64,000 nt of DNA from Apodemus sylvaticus (taxonomy: Eukaryota; Chordata; Mammalia; Rodentia; Muridae). The stretch covers positions 102,922,282 through 102,986,281 of the forward strand of contig NC_067473.1 in assembly GCF_947179515.1 (NCBI RefSeq), in the 5' to 3' direction. This document shows positions 54,546 to 64,000 of the stretch, one piece after another (positions within the stretch are counted from its first letter, which is position 1; each line of letters begins with the position of its first letter). The notes below the pieces were generated by a model. It saw only the letters and a list, made by a program, of their open reading frames with translations, was not told where the DNA came from and searched no databases. Both the position numbers and the translations under genes were made by a program.

Positions 54546-55589
54546 AATCAATGATGCTGGAAAATGTAGGACAAAGTAAAAGATCATCTCAACCATCAGA
54601 GACTTATGGTCAAGTGCAGGGACAGGTGGGAGTGAATGAAATGGGGGCAGAGCAAGGTTGGTGGTGAGACTAAGCTGTCAGTTGCTGAGCCCTCTACCAA
54701 GATATTAGTGTACTAACATGAGTGTGGGCCTCTTATAACATATTACCTCCATATTTGAAAGGGCAAGAGCAAACCAGCTGGAAAGGTTTGACTCTAATCC
54801 TCCCCCAGCATTCATTTGAGGGTGTTTATCAGAATGTCCATATGAAGAATTGTGGCTCTGACCCAAGTGCCACATTTGTAGGCCTGTTCTGTTCTCTTAG
54901 TCCTAGCACATAATTAATTCACCACCCCAGAAGGTCTGACAATCCCAAATATGAGGTTCTTCTCTAGGTTTTCTTGCCAGAAGGTCACTTTAAGAAGCTA
55001 GTGTTTTGGAGCATGCAACTTGGAGAGTAAACTAAAGTAGTTTGGCAGATTGTCCCACATGCTTTGGGCAAAACAAAATGTTCATAGAGTTCACACAAGT
55101 GAAATTAAGCACACTTCTGTGCCTACATTACCAAGTGATCCAGTATCAATGGGAAAATGTTGCTATCTCTTGCAGGTCTTAAGTTAATTTTATTATTTGA
55201 TGTCTGGAGGATGGAAACAGTGTTCTCATGGCTGACCTTGTATTTTGTTCTCTTACACTCTGATTTCATGGAGCTTGGTGGGGGTCGGGGGTTAGATTAA
55301 TGTTGCATTAACAGTACATATTAGCTATTATTTGACCTCACAGCTTTCCCCATCTACAAAAGCCATCCCTTTATATCTGTGACTGGTACTATTGACTGCT
55401 TTCCTTATTTCCATTCCTCCTTTCTGTTCCTAAGCATTGTCCTCTCTTTGTTTACCAAGTTCATGTGTTGAGCCCTGCAAGTTCCCGGGTTCCCCCTTCC
55501 TAGTTGGCCTCACTCCTAGAGTAAAGCTGTGTGACCTCATTGTGATGAGGGCTTTTGGGAAACTTTTTGTTCTACTTTTAATACAAGTG
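54546..55589. other. Intergenic, nothing recognised
   Basis: About 1 kb without a supported gene or named repeat. Confidence 0.45.
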
Positions 55590-55725
55590 GAGAGCTGTAG
55601 AATTGGCTTAGTGGAGGAAATGGCTGCTCTGCAGGCATGGAGAATGGATTTCAGGTCCTCAGCACCCATGTAGAAAGAGCTACACGTTGAGTGAGAAACA
55701 CTGTCTCAAAAAAAAAAAAAGTTGA

Positions 55726-55895
55726 GGGTTGGCTGGCAAGATAGCTCAGTGGGTAAAAGGCACTTGCCCACCTGTGGGACACACAGGGTGGAAGGGGAGA
55801 ACCAATTCCTCTAAATCATCCTTTGACCTCCTCGATACATATGGCTCCTACACATACACCCAAAATGAATGAATGTGAAAACATTTAGACTAAAT
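55726..55895 (+). mobile_element. B2/B3-family SINE, diverged
   Basis: GGCTGGCAAGATAGCTCAGT is followed by AAAGGCACTTGCCCACCTGT and ACACATACACCCAAAATGAA. Upstream an A-run at 55706-55719 ends another SINE-like fragment. Confidence 0.65.
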
Positions 55896-56644
55896 ATGGA
55901 GAGCAAGAGATGAAGATACTTGAAGTTGACCTATGGCCTTTCATATACATCTGCACACACATGCTCACACACCCACACACCACACAGAAAGACACAGAAC
56001 AGCTGGTATTGTTGTCCCCTGTTACTGGCTCTGCGTGTAAGCATACTTCGGACTACTACTTTGTGTTCACACAAGAAGCCATCATCGAGAAGCAAAGGGA
56101 CAGAGAGTGAGTTATTAGTTAATGTTGTTATTAAGCTGTTGTCTTCAAGTCTTCATTCTGGTGATGACCATGTTTTCTTGGGTTTTGGGAAAATGTCAAG
56201 GTTCTCTTTTATTTAGAAAGGCGATTGAGTGTCAAATTTATATATTTTAGGCTCAGAACTCCTAGATTTGGGTTAGGACTGTATGCGTTACTTTCTGGAA
56301 TGTGAAATTGGACAAACCAGCTTTTTTTTTTTTTTTTAAATTCTTGGCTTTCTCATCTGTGAATATGAAATCATTTTGCTTAGAGTCTAAATGGATTAAT
56401 TGCAGAAGAAATCATGCATAAAATATGAGATATTCTTATTAAAATAATTTGTACACGGCCATTAATTGCCATGACAAAGGGAACTGTCTGACAATTGAGG
56501 AAGTGGCATTAATTTATATCAGTTATAGACTCTTAACTCTGTGCTCACTATTAGGTAGCCACACAGACTTCACTGGAAAGAGGAGAAAGCTGAGGGATGG
56601 GAGGTTAATCTACTTCAAAATAAAACAAAAGCCAGGGGATTTTA

Positions 56645-56865
56645 ACTGCTGAGAGGTGGCTCAGCAGTTAGAAGCACTTGCTGCCCTTCTAGAGGGTTCA
56701 TACCCTGCTCACAGCCCCCTGTAACTCCAGCAGCAGGAATTCCAACAGCCACTTCTGGTCTCTGTGAACACTCACCCTCTCATGGGTACACATACACGTA
56801 CATATACACATACAAGCACACACACATGCACACACATAAAGAAAACATAAAGATATTAAACCTAA
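56645..56865 (+). mobile_element. B3-family SINE
   Basis: CTGCTGAGAGGTGGCTCAGC, CCCCTGTAACTCCAGCAGCA and GGAATTCCAACAGCCACTTC, ending in a CA-rich, A-rich tail. Confidence 0.85.
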
Positions 56866-57900
56866 TGAAACAAAATTGTGTCTGCAGTTGAGCTGGACCA
56901 TCTCTCCCCAGTGCTTTCCCATAATTCCCTCTGATGAAACAGCAGTTTCTCTCTCCCTCCTTTCTCTAGGAATCCTTCCCTGTGCCCCTTATTAAAACTC
57001 TTTCTTTTCAGAGTCCCACCGTCTCATCTGATGCTCCCACTGTCGTGGGTACAGATCCTTACTCACTCAGAAATAGCTAACACAGGAGCACGGCCTGGCC
57101 CTGCATGTCTTTAACCTACTTCCCACTTGGGTTTCATTCCTTTTTCCCCATCAAGTCATCTGAAGCACACAGCCTGTAATGGGATTCAGTTATTTCTCTT
57201 TCACACTTATCTCTAGTCTCTTTTGTCCATAGTATAGAAGAATATTTGGGCGATCTTGCTGAATATTCCCTTCAGTGAGATAGCAGCATTGTCTGTCTTC
57301 TGCTCCTACCCGTGTCTACCCACTTCAGGCCCTAACAGTGCTCCCAAAGCCTGAAGAAAGAGCACACAGTTGCACAGTACTGGGGTCTTTCTCAGTAGCT
57401 AACCTGCATTTTTGGGAGTTTAGCTACTTTGTCTTCCTCTCCAATGGGTCACTCTTTACCACTCTGCTCTGGTTCATTTTGTTTTGAGACAGTCTTACTA
57501 GGCTAAGCCAGTGCGTATCTATTTTTGATTTTCTGCTGCTCTCACAACTGTCTCCCATCTTCTGCCTGTAGATTCCAGAGCTTCTCTCTGCACTAAAGTC
57601 ATGCTGGTGGAAGAGAAGGGCAAGGCTGCCTCTGTGCCTACCTATGACTTAAACATCTTTTGACCAAATCTGAGCATCAGATTTGAGGATCTTTTGAGGA
57701 TGTTCTCTTTGTTACTATTGTGGTTCTGGGGTATCAGAGACCACAGGGAGGGTAGGGGAGAGCACACAAGCAAGGCAGCAATCACTGAAGACTGGTATAG
57801 GGTAGACCTCTTTCCTACTGAGACTAAGTGAAGCCAAAATGTGTAAAGTAAGAGGCTTTGCTAACAGTGTGAATTAGAGTCCAACAGGGCAGGCGAGTGA
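56866..57900. other. Intergenic, nothing recognised
   Basis: About 1 kb without a supported gene or named repeat. Confidence 0.45.
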
Positions 57901-57989
57901 CAGTAGAGACCAGTAAAGACCAGCAGAGACAGTAGAGACCAGTAAAGACCAGCAGAGACAGTAGAGACAGTAGAAAACAGTAGAAAGCA
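57901..57989. repeat. 29-bp tandem repeat of CAGTAGAGAC-like 10-mers
   Basis: A 29-bp unit made of CAGTAGAGAC, CAGTAAAGAC and CAGCAGAGA occurs at 57901 and 57930 and then degrades into shorter CAGTAGA units to 57989. It is a higher-order array built from a 10-mer. Confidence 0.9.
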
Positions 57990-58439
57990 GGCACTGGCTG
58001 CAGAATATTATTTTGTACTGTGTCTAGAGGCTAATGAAAGTGAGGGTCATAGTTGGATTGATGATGGCGCTGCAGGAAGGGAGGAGTCATAAGGGATCAG
58101 TTCTGCTTTGGTGCCCACACTGCTTAGAAATGGATGGTTGACATTACCAACTGGGAGGTGCAAGTTTGGGGGGCATAGAACGATTGGTTGTACACACTTT
58201 ACTGAAATGGAGTCTGCAAAAGAAACTGTCGCTTTTGCCCAGAAGGTGTCCTACTTTCATGAGATGTAAAAGCTTATTCTTGGTGTGATTTACTGATGTA
58301 TAGAAAGGCCCATCGATCAGGAGAAGGGCAGTATAGGTTGGCTTTGGAAGCTTCCCAGTGTAACCCTCACTGCATCGCAGTTCTCCTGTACTAATTCCGT
58401 AGTCAGAAACAGAAAATCGCTTTATGCTTCCTGCCAAGG

Positions 58440-59290
58440 GGGCGGGGAGGGGGGAGGAACGTACTCATTAGCTGTTTTACATGCTATGAGCAGAAAAGCA
58501 ATAAATCAATATGACTTAGCCATGAAATGTTTAGCAGAAGCATATTTTCATCACTGATTCTGATGAAGAGTACAAAAGCTTGATCAATATTAATGATATC
58601 GCTTTATGTTTGTTTGCTTGGGTAAAATGGCCCCTTTCAGGAACAAAGCAAAATTGTTTCTGACTAGATGTTATTTTTAGTGACTAAAAGACATTTGAAA
58701 AGTTTAGTGATTGAGTAAAATGATAAAAATCAAAGCTACATTATTTAAAACTTATAAGAAGTGTTAGGTTATAATTTTGGTATAAATACAGTAATCACAG
58801 CCTGCAGAGACTACAGCAGGCATCTTTGGTGATGTTACCCTGTACCTGAAGGCTAAGGTTCTGGATCACTTCAAGGTTTCATCTGATTAAGTTGTATGAT
58901 CATGCTTGCATCTCAGTTCAGCATATATTTATGAATATAGTTAAAATTATTTTGATCCATATTAGCAAAGCACGAGGAAAAGAATGTGACTTGTTTATAG
59001 CTTCAAAATCACTGTTAAAAATTAACTCATGTAATTAATAATATTAATTGTTGCATCTGCTTCATGCCAGACTCCAGGCCCTGTGAGTACTCAATGCTTT
59101 GTCCAAACAGCAAAGCCATGAAGACTTAATCATAAATATGAGAAGGCTTTGTGAAGACGGCACCATCAGCATACTGACATGTATCTTTTGTTTGTTACTC
59201 TCAAAATGCATCTTATTTTGTATTTATTTTAAAATTTTGATTATTAAAATTACGTTATAAAACCATTAATTTTCTGTCTGAGGTTTTCAC
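58440..59290. other. Repeat-poor A/T-rich segment
   Basis: No transposon is recognised. There are several ATTAAT-type motifs (for example TGATCAATATTAATGATATC at about 58580). No exon is evident. Confidence 0.4.
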
Positions 59291-59417
59291 AATATTTTAT
59301 TTTGGTCGACCCTCCTCTCCTTGTCTACCCTTATCTCCCTGTCCTGCCTCCCTGCTCTACCCTCCCCCAACCCCCACTCCTGAATTCTGCTTTACCCTAT
59401 TGTCTTCCATGAACATA

Positions 59418-60690
59418 ATAGAAGGCCCAGAGATAACAGTGCACAAATACAAACACATAATTTTTGATAAAGGTGTCAAAAATATGTACTTCAAAACAGA
59501 CAGCTTATTTAACAAATGGTGCTGTCAAAACTGGATATCTACCTATAGAAGAATGAAATTAGACTCATATCTCTCACCTCTTACTAAAACCAATTTAAAC
59601 TGGGTTGGATGTTTTAACCAGAAACGCTGAAACCGCTAAAGAAAGAAACACGACGACGACGGATATAGTTCAGGCACCGCCAGAGTCCTGGATGGAACCC
59701 CAACAGCACAGGCAACAGATCCCAGAACTGACTGGTAGGGTTACATGAAGCTAAAACACTTCTCCACAGTCAGTGGAACTGTCAAAAGAACTAACAGACT
59801 TTAGAGAGTAAGAGAAGTCTTTGTCAGCTACACCTCAGACAGGGGCGAACTATCTAGAATATGAATTAACTGCAAAAATAAAACTCCAAAAATCAAAGCT
59901 GGCAATCAATAAAGGCCCAATGATCTGAACAGACCGTTTTCTAAAGAAGGTTTACTAATGGGCAATGAACGTTTAAGAAGGTGTATGGCTACAGTCAGAG
60001 GGTCAGTGATTTTGCTGTGAGAGTGCGTCTTCTGGGAACGTCAGAAGCTACACCCATGAACTCTCCACAGCATGGCTGCCGACATGTGAGCTGAACAAGG
60101 GCGACACTAATGAACATGCGGACGTGGCTGGGGAGACGCCCACGAGACCTCGGCTCTACACGGAGGGCGAGCACAGGCTACTGAGTCGGGAGCAGGAGGG
60201 ATCCTCCTAGGTAGGGAAGAATACATACACAACTGGCTGTGCAGTGCCGAATGCTTAGCCCTGAAAGCACATACAAGTAACATTACATGGACTGAGCGGG
60301 TTACACACACACACATACACACACACACACGCACACGCACACGCACACGCGCACGTGTGCACACACACACGCACACGCGCGCACACACACACACGTGCGC
60401 GCGCACACACACACACACTTTAAAAAGATGTTCGACAGAGAAATACAAATTAAAATTTTGTCGGGCATCGGTGGGAGGAGAGGTCCTTCGTCCTATGAAA
60501 GCTTGATGCCTCAGCATGGAGAAATCGAGGGCGGGGGGGGGGGTAGGTGGGAGTGGCTTGGGTGGAGGGGCATCTTCTTGGAGGCAGGGGGAGGGAGCAT
60601 GGTTTGGGGGTTTTCTGGGAGGAGGGGGAACCAGGAAAGTGTATAACATTTGAAATGTAAATGAAGAATATATTCAATAAAAAAATGACT
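59418..60690 (+). mobile_element. LINE-1 3' fragment with ORF2 C-terminal remnant
   Basis: A reading frame to about 59630 includes FDKGVKNMYFKTDSLFNKW and RRMKLDSYLSPLTKT, matching the C-terminal region of L1 ORF2p but without the endonuclease and reverse transcriptase domains. Degenerate ORF2 sequence follows, then the L1 3' UTR (CTTAGCCCTGAAAGCACATA, TGGACTGAGCGGGTT), a CA/CG tract, a G-rich block and TTTGAAATGTAAATGAAGAA with an A-run. It is 5'-truncated and non-functional. Confidence 0.85.
60302..60418. repeat. 117-bp CA/CG alternating tract inside the L1 3' UTR
   Basis: ACACAC and CGCACACG units alternate purine and pyrimidine almost throughout, including GCGCACGTGTGC and CGTGCGCGCGC. 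It replaces the AT-rich microsatellite usual at this place in L1. A 180-codon minus ORF across it is an artefact. Confidence 0.9.
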
Positions 60691-60794
60691 GATATTTGGA
60701 GAGCTGATTCAAATCTCCATTATATAACTGAAACTGCTTACAAACCTTAACAATTTATCTGTTTTATATGTTTTCTTTCTTTTCTTTCTTATTT

Positions 60795-60943
60795 TGGTTT
60801 TTCAAGACAGGTTTTTTTCTCTGTAGCTTTGACTGTCCTGGAACTTGCTCTATAGACCAGGTTGGCCTTAAACTCACAGAGCTCCACCTGCCTCTGACTC
60901 CCAAATGCCAGGATCAAAGGCCTGTGCCACCACCACCTGGCAC
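60795..60943 (-). mobile_element. B1 SINE, antisense
   Basis: GGTTTTTCAAGACAGGTTTT, GACTGTCCTGGAACTTGCTC, CCAGGTTGGCCTTAAACTCA and CCACCTGCCTCTGACTCCCA form the reverse complement of B1. Confidence 0.92.
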
Positions 60944-61545
60944 TGTTATGTCTTCAAATACCAGAAAGTAATTGATATTCACTTACATTTTTTTCTGGCA
61001 GAGAAGCTTATGATTTGATTTGAAGTCTCTTTTTGCCAAAAAACAACACACAACAAAGTGATTTAAAGATTTATCTCTTTCGCAAAGTGCTTATCTGAAA
61101 GGCACATTATTTCAGATTTATTATTTCAGTCATGTGGCCTTTCCCCCTCTCCTCTTTTTTAATCTCTACAGTTTAAAGTTCCACCCAGTGGTCTACACAA
61201 TTTAAAAAAATTTGAATGAAATTCATTTTGATGTATCAAATGTTTTAGGACGACAATAAGATCATTCATAAATCCAGCATTAAATAAAATGTTTACAACT
61301 TGACAAAAAGGATTGAATTCTAGCCCATAAGGAAATGACAATCCTTGGGCTGGATTTGAAAAGTCATTTACAAAGAAGCAATAGACTGATACTCTTCATT
61401 AATCTAAGAATTACATGGGATCAGATCTCCAAAGAACTCAAGCATTTACTTAGATGTTGACTCTCTAGGTGCTATAGACGATGACTAATGTTTGTGGATG
61501 AACACATTTCTTAGCTCAAAACTGAAAGAAAAATGCAAAGGTATT
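60944..61545. other. Intergenic, nothing recognised
   Basis: About 600 bp of A/T-rich sequence without a supported feature. Confidence 0.45.
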
Positions 61546-61850
61546 TGGGGACATCATCCCTGGAAGATGATAACCTCCTGAAATTGGTACCCTCATGAAT
61601 GGGATCAAAAGAATCTTCTGAGAGATAGCTTCCCTTTCCCCTTGTACCATGTGAGGACACAGCCAGAGGCTGCCACGTGTGAGTCAGGGAGCTGGCGCTT
61701 ACTAGAATCTGTCTGTGCTGGAGGCTTGATCTCAGAGTTCCCAGGCCTTTAGAACTGTACAAGAAATCAATTTCTGTTGTTTATAAGGGAGCCCATCTAC
61801 TACAGTGCTTTGTTATGAGAGTATCAACTCGAGTAAGATGCTGAGGTGAT
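61546..61850 (+). mobile_element. Ancient MaLR LTR (MST/MLT1-like)
   Basis: CCCTCATGAATGGGATCAAA, CCATGTGAGGACACAGCCAG, CTTGATCTCAGAGTTCCCAG, AATCAATTTCTGTTGTTTAT and CTTTGTTATGAGAGTATC follow the order of mammalian MST/MLT1 LTRs. Divergence indicates an old, pre-rodent insertion. Confidence 0.65.
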
Positions 61851-61851
<1 letters not shown>

Positions 61852-61902
<51 letters not shown>

Positions 61903-61910
61903 ACAGCACA
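61852..61910. repeat. (AC)n microsatellite
   Basis: A pure AC run to about 61896, then imperfect. Confidence 0.95.
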
Positions 61911-62140
61911 TGACAGGCAGGATTGGCAGATGTCATGATAATCAGATTTATCATAATCAGTTATATCAAGTCATCACACCTTGCACAGAAAAGCCACCTT
62001 AGCACCATAAATTCACATGAAAATCTTAGCTTGCAAAAATCTCATTTGCTTCAAATTTATTTTCTTAAAATATTGTAATTGAACTGTCAATTCTACATAT
62101 GTGTGTGAATATATATGTATGATATGAAACTGGCAGTACA

Positions 62141-62142
<2 letters not shown>

Positions 62143-62193
<51 letters not shown>
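62143..62193. repeat. (AC)25 microsatellite
   Basis: An uninterrupted AC run of about 50 bp, next to an antisense SINE. Confidence 0.97.
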
Positions 62194-62195
<2 letters not shown>

Positions 62196-62460
62196 ATATT
62201 TGCATGTAGGCCAGAGGTAAACCTTGGGTGTCTTTTCTCGGAACATCTTCCTCACTGTGTTCTGAGGCTGCGTCTCTCTAGACCACATCAGCTAGGCTCG
62301 ATGGCCAGCAAGGCCCAGGAATCCAACTATTCTCACAGTGGTGGGTTCAAACGTATGTGTCTTCACAGCTACAGTTTTAGGTGGGTCCTGGGCATTGGAC
62401 TCAGGTCTTCATGCTTTCTGCAGCAAGCACTTTACTAATAAAACCATCTGCCCACCCACC
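62194..62460 (-). mobile_element. B4-related SINE, antisense
   Basis: TCTAGACCACATCAGCTAGG, GGTGGGTCCTGGGCATTGGA and CTCAGGTCTTCATGCTTTCT form a reverse composite SINE. The AC run before it is probably its expanded tail. Confidence 0.6.
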
Positions 62461-62551
62461 AACTGAGGCTATTAAAATAAATATTAACTAAAAATCTCTC
62501 ATATGCTAATAACAGTCAATAAACTATGAAGTATACCTACAATTGAGAGAT

Positions 62552-62552
62552 A

Positions 62553-62623
<71 letters not shown>
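62552..62623. repeat. (CA)n-(GA)n compound microsatellite
   Basis: A CA run to about 62590 is followed by GA to 62623. Three AC microsatellites thus lie within 800 bp. Confidence 0.97.
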
Positions 62624-62626
<3 letters not shown>

Positions 62627-64000
62627 CACATACGCCATTCTTCCTGGAATGGACAGGAATATGTGCCTCCTTCTGTTTTTCTTTGGGATGAATCTCTTGA
62701 TGTGAACATATACTTTTAGGGCTGCCAATCTCAGGGGCCATCTTGCTTGCCTGGAATATATAGCTATTCTTTAGAACCCAAAGAATGAACCTCTAATCTT
62801 TGCCTGAGGGTGAGGACTGAGCTTCAACTTCATGCATGTGGAATGAGATCAATTCAGGAGTAAGAACCTTCGAGTTCCAGTCTGTTTCAGTATGACAGGC
62901 CCACCCCTCTCCAGATTCTATTAACTCTAGAGTGGGGACGAGATCCAGACTGGACCAAGAATATCTGCAGTGACTTTCTGATTTGGGCCTGAGCTCTAGA
63001 GCCAGTTACTTGGTTGATTGGCATTCTTTGAAGCCAACAAGGTTCTCATGTCGTCAGGACCCTCTGTTTGCAGATGCTTATGCTTAGCATTATGGGATGT
63101 CCCTGGCAAAGCTAAACCAAATGCAAGACAAGTTTCATTCTTTTAAAGCTGCGGTTGTTTAGCAGGATGCAATGGGTTTGCATCGTGGTGATTTCAAAGC
63201 TGGGACAAGGAATGCTAGGGGAGGAGAGTGAAGGAGGTATCCTACCTGTAGCAGACAGTAAGAACGTGGGAGTTACTTCTTAAGCAATGTCTTCTGGGAA
63301 CAAAGAAGCATGGAAATTGTATTTGAAGAGATTATGTATATTCATATAGGAAGACACTTTAGGGGTGGGCTAATTCCTGGACATGTTCAGTTTTACCTCA
63401 AAATTCAAGGTGGCAAGATGGCAATGCATACTTGGAGGGCGTGATGAGCTCAGAGTTATGGAGGGCATGTCCAGAAGGTGAAAAACTGTGAACTGAAAGC
63501 CTCTGGGCCTCCTCGGTCTGTTAATGTCAAGCTAGGAGCACTTTGAAGGTACGTTAACATCTGATTTTGACTAAAAAGCTGTTAGCCTCAGCTAGCCACT
63601 GACAATTGAGGCTTGCCTGTGTGGCTGTATTACCCTGGGGCAAAGGACAAATTATGCATGGCTGAGTGCCAGGAGCTAAATAATGAGGGAAGTGATGTTC
63701 TAATATCTTCGCTATGGACTTTTGCTGAGACTCTGTCCTGGTCAGCCTGATTTTTGTGTGTGTTCCAACCATGTATCTCGGTGTGGCCAGCCTTTGAACC
63801 AGAGCAGAACAGGCGGCTTCACACTTCAGGTCTTGGAAGAGCTCAATATGTGTTACAAAATGTTGCCGGCCTAAGACAATTCTCTCTTCGGGTTAATGAT
63901 TAAACATAACAAGCTCAGACTAGACACTGTCTCCTAGGCTTAGGCAGGAATAAGGTTAGGTATCCAGAGTCTCCGAGAAACCCAAGCTCTCTTATGGTAA
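62624..64000. other. Intergenic, nothing recognised
   Basis: The last 1.4 kb shows no gene, RNA or repeat that I can name. Confidence 0.45.

Noticed and set aside
59400..59630. 76-codon ORF with clear protein similarity
   Set aside because: It is the C-terminal remnant of L1 ORF2 in a 5'-truncated element, so I annotate it as a mobile element and not a gene.
60107..60649. 180-codon minus-strand ORF, the longest in the window
   Set aside because: It is the reverse strand of an L1 3' UTR and a CA/CG microsatellite, giving Cys-Val repeats; not a gene.

Overview
The window is mammalian nuclear DNA from a muroid rodent (mouse, rat or hamster-like). The evidence is a spliced vertebrate gene with GT-AG introns plus dense B1, B2/B3 and B4 SINEs, a rodent URR1-type DNA transposon, murid L1 3' ends and MaLR/ERV LTR remnants. 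The species cannot be fixed from sequence alone; the encoded protein shows small differences from the SUCLG1 orthologues I recall.

Region 1 (1-17.4 kb) is the 3' two thirds of Suclg1 on the + strand, encoding the mitochondrial succinate-CoA ligase alpha subunit. Seven coding exons are visible: 2929-3045, 4780-4992, 5310-5367, 8978-9061, 10586-10737, 15586-15774 and 17138-17164. They join in one frame into 279 codons plus stop, corresponding to about residues 68-346 of the 346-residue human precursor. The stop is followed by a short 3' UTR with an AATAAA signal at 17339-17344 and a long G/T-rich tract. The promoter and the first two exons (mitochondrial presequence and start of the CoA-binding domain) lie upstream of position 1. 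The introns hold SINEs, an antisense L1 end just upstream of exon 5, two G-quadruplex-type tracts, a 27-bp duplication whose junction forms a CTCF-type motif, and a strong inverted repeat at the 3' splice site of exon 4.

Region 2 (17.4-64 kb) has no protein-coding gene I can support. It is intergenic DNA made of nested retroelements: L1 3' ends in both orientations, many B3/B2/B4/B1 SINEs, at least eight copies of a CTTAGTTAGG-type murid interspersed repeat, LTR remnants near 31, 45, 48 and 61 kb, and large simple repeats (a 310-bp pyrimidine tract, a 128-bp TTTC tract, long CA, GA and AT runs). A minisatellite of four 41-bp units with GC boxes lies at 31449-31612. Repeat-poor stretches near 51.7-52.7 and 58.4-59.3 kb are the best candidates for conserved non-coding DNA.

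No undescribed multi-gene system was found. The observations most worth checking are the hairpin over the exon 4 acceptor, the duplication-created CTCF motif in intron 5, and the GC-box minisatellite beside an LTR remnant.
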